64,000 nt of DNA from Protea cynaroides (taxonomy: Eukaryota; Streptophyta; Magnoliopsida; Proteales; Proteaceae). A program made the translations under genes and the position numbers. Positions 32,390 to 42,300 of this stretch are shown piece by piece (the first letter of the stretch is position 1; each line of letters opens with the position of its first letter). The notes under the pieces were generated by a model, which saw only the letters and a program-made list of their open reading frames with translations, had not been told where the DNA came from and made no database searches. Where the stretch lies: assembly GCA_028583415.1 (NCBI GenBank), contig CM053266.1:34963758-35027757 (forward strand), written 5' to 3'.

Positions 32390-33052
32390 TTAGGGGGTGT
32401 TTGATAACACTCCAGAAGTTGGATTCTGACTTCTAGAGCATAAATGGAGTATAAGTCTGTTTGGTAACCCGGTTCGGACTTCTGGAGAATCCATGAGTGA
32501 ACCGGCTCTAAATGGGCTCTAGAATCCAATTTTTTGGAGCATTAAGTAGATGCTTTTCGACTTCAGAGCACAATTTTGGAGTAAAAAAACCACCCCATAC
32601 TACTACTACCACCAACTACCACCACCACCACCAGCCACCAGCCACCACCCTCCACCACCCACCGCCGCCACCACCACCACCACCACCACCATCCTCAACC
32701 ACCATTACCCACCCACCACCACCCACCGCCACCGCCACCGCCACCCACCGCCACAACTTCCCACCCCTACCTACCATTGCCACCACCACCAACCATCACC
32801 CACCACCATCACCACCACCACCCACAACCCACCACCGCCACCACCTTCCACCCACCCACCACCACTGTCACCAACCATCACCACTCACCACTAGTGCCAC
32901 CATCCACCACTACCACTCTGGAGTCCATGACTAAATTAGGTTAACAAACATGTTTTTACTCCTATATACTCCTGAATCCTTTTGTAGTTAAAGTATAAAT
33001 TTAAACCAGAAGTAAGAATCTTAGAGTTGAAGTTTTATCAAACAGCCCCTTA
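32390..33052. mobile_element. Tourist/PIF-Harbinger-like MITE with TTA duplications
   Basis: Core 32393-33049 (657 bp) starts GGGGGTGTTTGATAA and ends TTATCAAACAGCCCC. Terminal inverted repeats match at 14 of 15 positions, and TTA is duplicated on both sides. It splits the hAT end-region repeat. No coding capacity. Confidence 0.88.
32600..32912 (+). repeat. CCA/CCACC-rich microsatellite inside the MITE
   Basis: About 310 bp of irregular CCACCA and CCACCG units. The Pro/His/Thr-rich frames through it are artefacts of the repeat. Confidence 0.9.
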
Positions 33053-33295
33053 TCCTTTTGGAATTTGAATTATAGGCTATTTTTATTGGATTCAAATGGG
33101 GGTGTTTGCTTATTTATGAATAATATCTTATGTAAATGAAATATAAAAGTTAATAATTCATAAGTGTTACGTGTTCTGTACTATCCCTCCTGTATATTGT
33201 TCCCTGTCTTGAACTATACTGACTTTTAAGGTTGACACCAAGTTTCGAAGGTCAAAATAGACAAGTTTTGATTCGATGGAAACTTGTTAATACTT

Positions 33296-33945
33296 TTTAA
33301 TTTCGAATGAGGATCTCGTTCTGGATTTGTAAAAATTGGTTTCGGAAAAAATCTAGAACCACTGGTGTTTGGACCAAGTCTCGGCCGAGACTAGGGATTT
33401 CAGTCGAAACAATAGTTTCAGTCCAAAATTTGGTACTTTTTAATTTTGAAGGAGGATCTCGTTTCAGATTTGTAAAAATCTGAAATATTTCGGCCAAACC
33501 ATGCTTTCTTGTATTTCTTTTTCTTGGGGGTGTTGCAGTTGAAGGGGTAAGGTTATGTTTTCTAGCCTATTGGCCTTTTTGTCTCTTTTGTGGTGGTGGG
33601 CCCATAGAACAAAATCTCGGCAAGATCTAGAAAATATCAGAAATCTCGATCTCAGAAAAACACCAAAACAAAATAGCATCCAAATTTAAAAACTCAAAAA
33701 TCTCAGAAGTTTTAGTTAGATCATAGACCAAATTAAATAAAATCTCAGTGAGATTTCGCCAAGATCTCAGAAATTGAGACTTTCGATTTCAAACTCACCA
33801 TATTGGCACCTTCTTACATGTACTTCCAAGTTTGAACAACTGCCAAAAAATGTAGTGTCTCGGTGATCTCTCAAGAGATCTTGACGGGATTTCAGAAATC
33901 TCGGTTTGACCGAAACAGGACCAGAATCCAAGATTTTAAACCTTG
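33296..33945. repeat. hAT-like subterminal island with TCTCGG units
   Basis: Contains GGATCTCGTT, TCTCGGCCGAGAC and AATCTCGGCAAGATC-type units. The right end GATTTTAAACCTTG is identical to that of the MITE at 28880. No matching left end or TSD was found, so borders are uncertain. Confidence 0.5.
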
Positions 33946-34215
33946 GTGGTGGTATGGTCTAGCATTGTCTTTTGGTGCTTGTTGATTTTTTCTTCTCAAG
34001 GATCCCTTTCATCTAATTCTTTTTTCCCCCTTCTATTTCTACAAAAATTTCTTAGGCACCGGTCCAAAAAAAAAAGTAAAAAGGTAATACCAAGGGAAGG
34101 GACAAAGTGACTAATGTGTCCACAAAGTTAGAGCTATTATTTGGACAATCACTGTAGTATGCCACATTCTAAAATAAGTTCCAGATAACAATTGAAGGAA
34201 CAACTCACACAATAC

Positions 34216-34281
34216 CTGTAGTGCCTGTATTGGAAAAGAGGTCGAGCACGTGGTCGAAACGTAATCACCGGTGTATCCTCC
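34216..34281 (-). CDS. Host gene exon 1 of those visible
   Basis: 66 bp. The acceptor is TTTGCAG at 34288-34282 and the donor is TACAG|GTATTG. It encodes EDTPVITFRPRARPLFQYRH, then Tyr, and ends with the first two bases (AG) of a serine codon. That codon is completed by the T at 13902, so the joined protein reads FQYRHYSEQQPLRLN. The phase match across 20 kb, together with consensus splice sites, is the evidence that the exons belong together. The upstream exon is not identified. Confidence 0.72.
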
Positions 34282-34680
34282 CTGCAAATAGAGAACATAA
34301 AACTTCAAACCAAGGTATTTACATCTTCAAAATTTATAAGCTAGCAAATTGTTTACCCAAATAAACAACTTAAGATACATAAGCATTGCATGTGCATCAG
34401 GTGTGACATGAATGAAGTACTTTAGAAGCTCACCAGAAGTTCATTTAATGTCTTAACCAGAAAATGTATGAAAATGGTTTTCAGGAAATCTATTTAAAAA
34501 ATATTAAACTCAGTTTTCAGATAAGATGTCATGCATTATCGCATCAAACTACACAGTCACAATGATTGTACGACAAGTAATAGCTGAAGTAACAAGAAAT
34601 AAAACAACATAGGAATTGTTTATAATGATTAAGGAATACTCAAATCTTTGAAAGGTACATTATGTGCATAAGCATGGATT
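34282..34680. other. Host-gene upstream intron (unassigned)
   Basis: AT-rich host sequence without recognisable genes or element ends. Confidence 0.4.
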
Positions 34681-34689
34681 TGTTAGGTA

Positions 34690-34735
34690 AAACACATAAC
34701 CAACTTTCCAACAAATCCGAGTTATATTGAAGGAT
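34690..34735 (-). repeat. hAT end-region repeat, copy 3 (inner part)
   Basis: Contains AATCCGAGTTATATTGAA, the inverted landmark of copies 1 and 2. The remainder of this copy lies at 37373-38002, separated by the GTATCG-type element. Confidence 0.5.
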
Positions 34736-35057
34736 TTGTGTATCGCGTATAGGAAGCGTATCATTAGGGCAATTTTAAGAGACTTATCGTATAGTGGATA
34801 CGATGGACATGCATGGATACGCTAGGAAACGGGGTAAGGTACACACAAGAATGATTAGGGAACATGCAAAACACATTTTTAAAGCAATAAAACACTATAA
34901 TAAGTGACATTAAGAAGGAAAATGTTTCTTACATTCTCACATTTTTTTTTCTTTTTTTTTTTCTCACCCAAAAAAAAAAATGCCATATCAAAGTTTCAGA
35001 TTTTTAGCTTTTTCCTGCAGGTTTTGCTTCAATGATCGATTAAACTTCAATCTTTGA

Positions 35058-37196
35058 TTGAAACAACAGTTAAATGTTAAGCATCTAAGTTGTTTTTTTA
35101 TGCATAATCAAAGCCCTAAAGTTTGGAGTGATTGGTTTACAAATAATGGTCGAAATCCAACCATCTTACAAGCCCCTCCCGCTGGTTTGCAAAAAGCGGT
35201 AGGAAATGAAGACGACGGTCATTTTAAAGCCCATATTGAATGCTTCTGCCAATGGATTTGGCACTGTATTTCGTCCACCAGATTCTCAGTGCTGGTCAAT
35301 GGTAGCCCGGTCGGGCTCTTCAAGTCTTGAAGAGGTATCAGACAGGGATGCCCTATGTCCCCTATTTTGTTCACCCTTATCTTGGAAGGTTTATCCAGAG
35401 CATTACAGCAAAGTGCTCTTCAGCACCAGATTGACCTATTTCCTCATTGCAAGGCCTTAAATCTGACCCATTTGGCTTTTGCAGACGACATCATGATCTT
35501 TTCTAAAGGGAATGCTAAGTCCATATCCTCCGTCTCTAAGGTTTTGGCAGATTTCAGCTTGTAGTCAAGCTTTTTGGTGAACAAGCAAAAGTCCCTCCTC
35601 TTCCTTGCCGGCATTGATGGAGCACTGATGAGACTCTTAGACGCATTGTGGATTTTCCATTGGGAAGATTGCCGGTTACATACCTTGGACTGCCTCTGAT
35701 TTCGGCAAGGCTCTCGGCTCATCACTGTTCCCCCATCCTTGATAGATTAAGGAAAAGGCTTCAATTATGGAAAGCAAAATTCCTCTTACGCAAGTAGACC
35801 GGAGCTTATCTGAGCATTCATGCAGAGTTCATATTTATACTGGACTGGGATATTCCGGTTGCCCAATTCGATCACCCAGAAAATTGAAAGAATGATGAGT
35901 GCCTTCTTGTGGAAAGGAGCGGACAACAATAAATTCTTCCATTCTATCAATTGGGACAAAGTGTGCTTGCCTAAGGAGTAGGGCAGCCTTGGCCTCCAGA
36001 GAGTTCGAGAAGTTAACAAAGCTTGCATCATCAAACTCATTTGGAGGGTGGCTGAGAAAAAAGAGAGCATTTGGATTAAGTGGATCCATAGTACATACTT
36101 GAGAAAAGAGTCAATTTGGACAGCTACTGTGAATTGCAGCTCTTCTTACGTTTGGAAAGCGATCCTACAGCATAGACAGTTGGCCATCCAGTCCATAAAA
36201 ACTCTCATTGATGATGGAGCATCGACCCTCTTATGGCTTGATAACTGGCAACCCTGGGGTGTTCTTGTGTTGGCTTTTGGAGAAAGGATTCGTTCTGAGT
36301 ATGGTCGTGATAGGATGGCTACTGTCTCTTCCATCATCTCTGAGGGAGTTTGGTGCCCTAGCCGAGCTTCTTCTCCTAGACTGGTGTAAGCGGGAAGAGC
36401 TGGACTCCATCTCTCGAAGACCTACTGGGAGCAACGACCTTGTCAGCTGGACATCCTCTTCCACCGGTAGGTTCTCATCAGCTTTTGCTTGGGAGCTTGT
36501 CAAACCTCACAACCAGAAGGTACCTTGGTTTAACGTGGTTTGCTTTAAAGGTCATATTCCCCACCACAGCTTCATCCTTTGGAGAGCCATGACCGACACT
36601 CTGCCTACAGGAACCCTACTCCATAGTTGGGGTATCATTCCTAATGGTAAGTGTGACCTTTGCGGGGCCTCAAAAGAAGATATCCATCATCGGTTCTTTG
36701 AGTGCCCATTTTCCAAAAGAATTGGGGAAGCTATCCTTCGGAAGTGCTGACCCTATTATAGAAGCATTCGCCCTTTCAATCGGGAATGGAAGTAGATAAC
36801 CAAGAAGTTCAAAAATAAGTCTCCAAGTGACACTATTGTTAAGCTTGCTTTTGCTTCAACCGTGTACCACATTTGGTTCAAGAGGAATCTGAGAAAGTGG
36901 ACATCCAGAGCTAAATCTTTTACTCTCATTTGGGAAGCAATTACTTTTGATGTTCAAGGAAGCATCATGCCATGGGCTTCCCAATCTCCAACATCTATCA
37001 GAAATAACTACATCTTGTTCTCTTGGAATATCAACACCACATGAGGTGGTTGTTTTGTTTTAGTGACTTCTTTGTATCTCTATGGGTTATCCCTTGATTT
37101 TGTAAGGAGCCTGGCTTTATCCTTTGGATACCCAGGTCTGGTTTCTCCTCTTTTTGGGGCTTTGCTGAACATTCATTCCACCCCCCCAAAAAAAAG
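35058..37196 (+). pseudogene. LINE-1: 5'-truncated L1-type LINE ORF2
   Basis: RT: FSVLVNGSPVGLF, RGIRQGCPMSPILFTLILEG and FADDIMIFSKGN, the LINE catalytic motif. Then YLGLPLISARLSAHHCSPIL. The zf-RVT region includes TGRFSSAFAWELVKPHNQKV, HHSFILWRAMTDTLPTGTLL and CDLCGASKEDIHHRFFECPF. The C-terminal YHIWFKRNLRKW and ITFDVQG follow. A short A-run after a C-run at 37181-37196 marks the 3' end. Frameshifts near 35330, 35563 and 36390. Confidence 0.88.
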
Positions 37197-37372
37197 CCTG
37201 TATCGACTAGTAACGATACTGATCGGTATGGAACCGTATTAGTTTGATACGGAGCGATACACACTATTTTAAAAACTAGGAAATGTATCGCAAGAGTATC
37301 GTATCGACCCCCTGCAATAAGGAAACGTAACAGGGTGTATTGATCGTATAGTATCGATACTTAAAACCTTGT
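37197..37372. repeat. GTATCG subterminal array
   Basis: Repeated GTATCG, GATACGG, ATCGTATCG and GTATCGATAC units. Confidence 0.6.
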
Positions 37373-38002
37373 ACAAACATTGTGTGGAGCCTGCAAATGT
37401 TGTTTAAAATCACCTGGAATGGAAATAAATTTTTAGGCATAAAAAAATAAATTATTTTAACGCACTTATGATTTTTAGTGATTTTTATTATAATAAGATT
37501 TATGAAACTTTTAAATTGGATACAAACAACCCTTAGCATTTAAAAGTTGAAAATCGCCCCTACAACTGGAAAATGTGGTTTTTGTTTTTGAACTGAAGGG
37601 TAGACTCCTTATCCTTTTGGAATTTAAATTTTAAATTATTTTTATCAAATTCAAATGAGGGGGTGTTTGATTATTTGTGAATAATATCTTAAGTAAATGT
37701 AATAAATGATATTAGGCATAAATAAGGCTTCAAATTTAACTCGAAAACAATCCCAAGATTCAGCATTCACTAACAAACTCAGGTTCACACCACATCATAC
37801 CGTTTTCGTTGTTTTTCCCTTGAAACTACTTGAGGAAATATGTGTAAAACGGTTAAAATATGCTACACCAAAAAAAAGTTGTTGGGCCTTGAAACCTAGG
37901 TCTCGAGTTTCTAGTTCACCCTACAAAGTTCTAACTGAAAACTGGTTCAACTCGGTTTAAGGCCTGACCGAAAGAGGCCTCAAAACGAGTTCTTGATCCT
38001 TG
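37373..38002 (-). repeat. hAT end-region repeat, copy 3 (outer part with terminus)
   Basis: The reverse complement starts CAAGGATCAAGAACTCG at 38002 and matches 25871-26510 along its length. The terminus is the same type as hAT-1. Confidence 0.65.
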
Positions 38003-38234
38003 TGTATGCAACAATAGCCACAGACCCACAATAACAATATATAAGATAACTTAGGTCCTATCGCTGAAAAAAATAGTCATATAGCTTGAAAAGCATGTTT
38101 GATAAAGGATGTCTAACTTCAACACAATACTTTCATCCAACTGAGCTCATACGAAGACAACACTATCAAAGAGAATCTTCTTTTGGAAAAGGAAGGGGAA
38201 AGAAAAAAAAAACAACTCCACCCACAAGATCCTT

Positions 38235-38345
38235 TTTAAAAGAAGGGTATCCATGCACAAGAATCCCACTACTGCAGGGTCTGGGTGGGGCCAAATGTAT
38301 ACAGCCTTACCCGCAAAGCGAAGAGGCTGTTTCGGTGTTTCCACG
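38235..38345 (-). repeat. tRNA-derived SINE remnant (Au-like)
   Basis: The minus strand carries AAACAGCCTC, GTAAGGCTGTATACAT and CCCAGACCCTGCAG in the order of common plant tRNA-derived SINEs, followed by GGATACCCTTCTTTT. The 5' promoter boxes are missing or eroded. Confidence 0.55.
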
Positions 38346-38364
38346 CGTAAGATCTTTTTAAGAC

Positions 38365-38575
38365 CTCTCTAAATTCCATCAATGCCATACTCTTATTCTC
38401 CATCTTAAACAAATTACATGATCCATTCTTTAAAGGAATTGCTTTTCCACAATATGCTCCAAAACTGACTTCCTCAAGAGTTGTATTTGAACCAAAGCTC
38501 CAAGGGCACTCTGTAACTGTTGGATCAGCACCATATGGATGTGCAGGTCGATCAAAGTATAAAGTGGTGATTCTA
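38365..38575 (-). CDS. Possible unassigned exon (70 stop-free codons)
   Basis: A minus-strand stretch with acceptor AATACAG (just above 38575) and donor GAG|GTCTTA (just below 38365) encodes TTLYFDRPAHPYGADPTV, then ECPWSFGSNTTLEEVSFGAY and GKAIPLKNGSCNLFKMENKS. The other two frames have stops. I do not recognise the protein. Orientation matches the host gene, but the end phase does not fit the exon at 34216-34281 directly. It is therefore either an upstream exon with a missing partner or a separate gene fragment. Confidence 0.35.
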
Positions 38576-38882
38576 CTGTATTTTAATTTTTAAACCATCC
38601 TATCCAACTTTTTTTTTTTTTTTTGGATAGATTGTAATCCAACCATTTTTGGAAGGAAGTCCGACAGTTTAATGAATTTTCAAAGCATATGGATGTTGAG
38701 GTGGATCAAACGTCTTTTTGTACGGTTGTGGAAACCAAGGCGAAAGAGCCCTCCTGCTCTTCCATTGCCAATTATTTGGCTCAAGGCTAGCATGCTATTT
38801 TCAACTACCACCATGAGAATAGTCAGTTTTGGTGTCTTCGGGATTATTCAAATATCATTTTTTAGTGGTCTGCTCCTCCTAT

Positions 38883-38940
38883 CAGTTTATCCATTTCTTT
38901 TTTTCTTTTTTTTTTTTGGTAGCAACAGTTTATCCATTTC
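38883..38940 (-). mobile_element. Micro-retroinsertion (28 bp) with 15-bp target duplication
   Basis: CAGTTTATCCATTTC occurs at 38883-38897 and 38926-38940. Between them is a T-run ending GGTAGCAA, i.e. TTGCTACC plus poly(A) on the minus strand. This looks like an extremely 5'-truncated SINE or LINE insertion. Confidence 0.75.
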
Positions 38941-39062
38941 AAGGATCTCAATAGATTGAATTTGACAAATTTCTTTCTAACAGTTGTAAAATGCTTCAAA
39001 CTTTGTTGTTCAAAGAAGAGCTTTATGGGCTGATCTTTGCAGGTTATCTCTCTCCATTGATG

Positions 39063-39067
39063 ACCAC
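39063..39067. repeat. Solo LTR-1 target-site duplication (left)
   Basis: ACCAC. The partner is at 52114-52118, after hAT-3 is removed. Confidence 0.7.
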
Positions 39068-39959
39068 TGTAAGACCTGCATCCCAAAATCCTGTATTGAT
39101 TCGGATTTTTCTGTAGCAGGTCTATCCACCTCATCCCAATGGAAACCGAGCCGGAGTAGGAGCTCGAGCCACGAATAAGGTAACAAACTATTTCAATATT
39201 CTCGGCACAAAAATATGAGCGAGAGAGTGATAGAACCCCAGAACGAAGCTTTGAGAAAACCCAAGCCGAAAGCCAATTCAAACAGTGGCTGAAATATCAT
39301 TTTTACCCTGAGCAGCTGCTGAGGGTGGCTGCCTGTGCAGCTGGTTACCTGCTGCCGGGTCAGGTGCGGGTTTAAGCACTTAAACTGCTTTTCCCTTTCT
39401 CCTCATGCTATAAATAGGTGGGGCTCTCACTTCCACATACCCTACTGTTGGTTTACTAACTTCGAGATAAGTGGAGAACCCCAACACTAAGGAAGGAGCT
39501 CTCCATATTCCCAAGCTCTTTTATACCAAGAAGAACTCTAAGGATTCAAGCTTGGAATCTCAAGCACTAGGATCATCTTCAATTGAAGACTATCAAGTAC
39601 ATTACCCTTACTTATCTTCCTCTTAAATTTCCCTAAGTAAATGAACACCTAAAATGAAACTAAGGGACTTGATCCTACATGCACGATTGTGAGGGAACCC
39701 CTCACAACCATTGATGATGGTTGCACAGTAAGGAAAGGCAGTAGAGCTGGAATTTAAAGTGTTGCTCTCAAAATTTGAGCAAGAACACCATTTACATAGT
39801 TGTGGAACACAAACCTAATGGGATCATGAACCTCCCTTTAATCTGAGACAAAGTGTCTCAATAAGACTCTATTTTGATCCCCAAGTGTGGGAATGGACCT
39901 AAGGAAAACAAATGGAAAGAATCCCTAACTTGATCAACCAAGTTCATCTTAGAACCCTA

Positions 39960-40330
39960 GGATTTGCAGACCGAGTGGCTGCATGAGCAACCGGCGCACA
40001 GTGGCCGGTTAGCAACCATATGTCCTGAGACATTTGGGAGTTAAGCAGTTGTTCAGAGCGGCTGCTCATGCAAGCAGTTATGAGCAACCGGATATCCTCA
40101 GAAACTTAGGAAAAATCAACCAGAGCCTGAGCAGTTGCTCCGACCGGTTGCATGTGCAGCCGGTCAGGTGCAGTCGGAAACCATCCGAGAGTTCACGTCT
40201 CAGTTGGATGTATACAAGTTGTAGGAGCAACCGGCACGTAGTGGCCAGTTAACGTCAGATTGGTCCGAAGGCTTCTCAGACCTTGAGCGGCTACTCCGGC
40301 AGGTCACATGAACAGCCAATAATCAGCAAC
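39960..40330 (+). repeat. Short inverted-motif repeat cluster in solo LTR-1
   Basis: Repeated GAGCAACCGG, GGCCGGTTAGCAAC, GACCGGTTGCATGTGCAG and similar units in both orientations. Confidence 0.7.
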
Positions 40331-40562
40331 CAGTTCAGTCTGTTTGATCTGATTGGATATAGCTTTCATCTAGGATCCGACCATTGGGACCCATGGCTAT
40401 CCTAGGACCCTACAATGGGATTTTTAGGACTTGGAGAAAATAGAATAATAAATAATTAATAATTATTTATGAATGATAATAACAGGAAATCAGCGTAGAA
40501 TTTCTGGGAAGAAAGTGTTGCAACTACTGGGCTTTGGATTTCACATTCACACTCAGGTTAGG

Positions 40563-40572
40563 GGTTAGGACC
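40563..40572. repeat. Mutator MITE target-site duplication (left)
   Basis: GGTTAGGACC, repeated at 40696-40705. Confidence 0.9.
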
Positions 40573-40695
40573 ATAGTTGTCAAGGCGTCGCCTTGGAAAA
40601 TTGGGCGCCTTGGTCGCCTAGGCAGGCGCCTTGGTTGCCTAGGCACCCAGTCAGGCCTCCATTGCCTTGGTTCACCTTGGCGCCTTGACAACTAT
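40573..40695. mobile_element. Mutator-type foldback MITE (123 bp)
   Basis: Begins ATAGTTGTCAAGGCG and ends CGCCTTGACAACTAT, a perfect 15-bp inverted repeat. The interior is rich in GCGCC and CCTAGGC and can fold into a hairpin. The 10-bp duplications on both sides fit the 9-10 bp of Mutator-like elements. Confidence 0.88.
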
Positions 40696-40705
40696 GGTTA
40701 GGACC
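40696..40705. repeat. Mutator MITE target-site duplication (right)
   Basis: GGTTAGGACC, matching 40563-40572. Confidence 0.9.
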
Positions 40706-41699
40706 CGTTTATTTTAATTGTTTATAATGCTGTGTGCCTATGTTGCATTTGTAATGTTTGAATAACATGCCATATATATTTGTGATAATTGCTCATGCAT
40801 TTGCATGGTTACTATTATTGTTTGATGACTAGTCGATGAGTGTTTAGTCTATGTGGCACCCGGTACCGACGGATTGGTACACGTCGGCAGCCTGGACCTC
40901 CCTTTGCATGGCCCTCAGATTAAAGAGAAAGGGTTTGGGACCCGACCTTCCCCATAGTGGGGGTGAATGGATGTCCAGGTGGGGGTGAATGGATTGGACC
41001 AATGGGATGAGTTAGGTCAGGGACCTTCCCCATAGTGGCGGCACACTTGGTCGAGGACTAAGCTCTGGTTTCACACGAGTTGGATCCATGACATACTATG
41101 GTGAATCTCAAGAAACACTGTCAGCTTCATTACACCAGACTTAATGTATGCATTTTACATCATTATTGCATGATTGATTGCTTGATCTTCTTGCTGAGCT
41201 TGGTTGAAGCTCACCCTCGATATCGAAATTCTTTTCAGATACTGATGCAGGTTGCTTCACAATGGGGGACATCGCTGAATCCCCGGTGGTTGCCGCTGAC
41301 TACTTTGTGAACGCCTAGGACCTAGAGGGTGACGCTCACAGTGATGACTGTGAGTGTGGCGCTTGTGTGTTTGGCACTTAGCGCTGATTCCTGATTTGTT
41401 ATTTTGGGACATCAACTCTTTTGGCATACATAATGTATATTTGAGAAACAGTATTAGGTATGTTAAGAGTCCTTTTTGTTCAAGCATAACACTTGTAATT
41501 ATCAATAGAAGCATCAGTTTATCTTATTTATGAGTCGTTAGACTTCCGCTACTATCCTTTTTATTTACTCTGATTATTGTGATTTCATGTGTTTGGCGAT
41601 TTGTTGATTGATTGTTATGCACTGCAATTGCAAGATCTTGGGTAGAATGGATTGTCGGTAAGTGATCTGGTCACATGCCCAAAGTCTAAGGATTAGGGT

Positions 41700-41707
41700 A
41701 TGAAAAC
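41700..41707. repeat. hAT-3 target-site duplication (left)
   Basis: ATGAAAAC, repeated at 52108-52115. The target straddles the end of solo LTR-1 and its own TSD. Confidence 0.92.
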
Positions 41708-41716
41708 CATGGTTCA

Positions 41717-42300
41717 AAAACTTGGTCGAGATGGGTCGAGATCTCAGTTTTCTCGGCTATCTCGACTGGGTTGAAACTAGGTCTCAACCAATCTCGACCA
41801 GTTCTCAACTGGATCTCGACCAGTTTCGAACTGGTCTCGAAAAATCTCGACCAGTTCTAAATCTCGACCAGTTTCGACTGGTCTTGAGTTTTTTGAACCA
41901 GTTTCGAACTGGTTTAGCTTTTAAAGGGGTATCTCGGTCGAAATCTCGACCGAGATACTTGGTCGAGACGGGTCGAGATATCTCGGTGACCAGTTTCGAA
42001 CTGGTTTAGCTTTTAAAGGGGTATCTCGGTTCGAAAACTTGGTCGAGATGGGTCGAGATCTCAGTTTTCTCGGCTATCTCGACTGGGTCGAGACGAGAAC
42101 ATGGGTCGAAACTAGGTCTCAACCAATCTCGACCAGTTCTCAACTGGATCTCGACCAGTTTCGAACTGGTCTCGAAAAATCTCGACCAGTTTAGAACTGG
42201 TCTCAAAAAATCTCGACCAGTTTCGACTGGTCTTGAGTTTTTTGAACCAGTTTCGAACTGGTTTAGCTTTTAAAGGGGTATCTCGGTCGAAATCTCGACT
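41717..42300 (+). repeat. hAT-3 5' subterminal array with 317-bp duplication
   Basis: Dense TCTCGACC, GGTCGAGA and CCAGTTTCGAACTGG units. A 317-bp segment starting AAAACTTGGTCGAGATGGG is duplicated (41717 and 42034). Confidence 0.85.

Larger units (their letters stand above)
32101..33175 (-). repeat. hAT end-region repeat, copy 2 (inverted; split by a MITE)
   Basis: The reverse complement matches 26160-26590, with landmarks TTCAATATAATTCGGATTCAAG and TCATTTACATAAG. The match is interrupted exactly by the MITE at 32393-33049. Confidence 0.65.
13903..34215 (-). other. Host gene giant intron (20.3 kb) filled with transposons
   Basis: Donor CAG|GTATTG at 34216/34215 and acceptor TTGCAG at 13908-13903. 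Inside lie copia C with copia B nested in it, a hAT element with an inserted MITE, hAT end fragments and a Tourist-like MITE. The parts closest to the exons (13903-15167 and 33950-34215) show no transposon signature. Confidence 0.7.
34736..37372. mobile_element. GTATCG-type hAT-like element carrying a LINE fragment
   Basis: Both flanks (34736-34850 and 37197-37372) are rich in GTATCG, CGATAC and GTATCGATAC. The right end CTTAAAACCTTG matches the hAT-type ends of other elements here. No clear left terminus or TSD. A LINE fragment occupies the middle. Confidence 0.5.
38640..39067 (+). pseudogene. LINE-2, segment 1: endonuclease part
   Basis: With frameshifts and one micro-insertion it reads FWCLRDYSNIIF, QFIHFKDLNRLNLTNFFLTV, then ASNFVVQRRALWADLCRL and SIDDH, an L1-type endonuclease. 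The next codons (P-W then DFNVV) are found at 52119. Interrupted by the solo LTR at 39068. Confidence 0.7.
39068..41705 (+). mobile_element. Solo LTR-1, gypsy-type (about 2.6 kb)
   Basis: Starts TGTAAGACC and ends GGGTATGAAA, which I read as a mutated GGGTGTGACA, the end type of the two other gypsy LTRs here. TSD is ACCAC, with the right copy displaced to 52114-52118 by hAT-3. It separates LINE-2 codons SIDDH and P. No coding domains. Includes a Mutator-type MITE and a cluster of AGCAACCGG/CCGGTTGC repeats. Confidence 0.72.

Noticed and set aside
32512..32934. Long Pro/His/Thr-rich open frames
   Set aside because: They follow from the CCA microsatellite within the Tourist-like MITE. Several frames are open at once and no conserved motif is present.
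33232..33945. A complete hAT element with ends CAAGTTTCG...AAACCTTG
   Set aside because: Flanking 8-mers (GTTGACAC and GTGGTGGT) do not match and the left end is weak. Listed only as a repeat island.
38606..38640. A second micro-insertion (T-run plus GGATAGATTGTA between ATCCAAC repeats)
   Set aside because: The flanking repeat is only 7 bp and the reading frame on the left is unknown, so I cannot tell it from a simple T-run.
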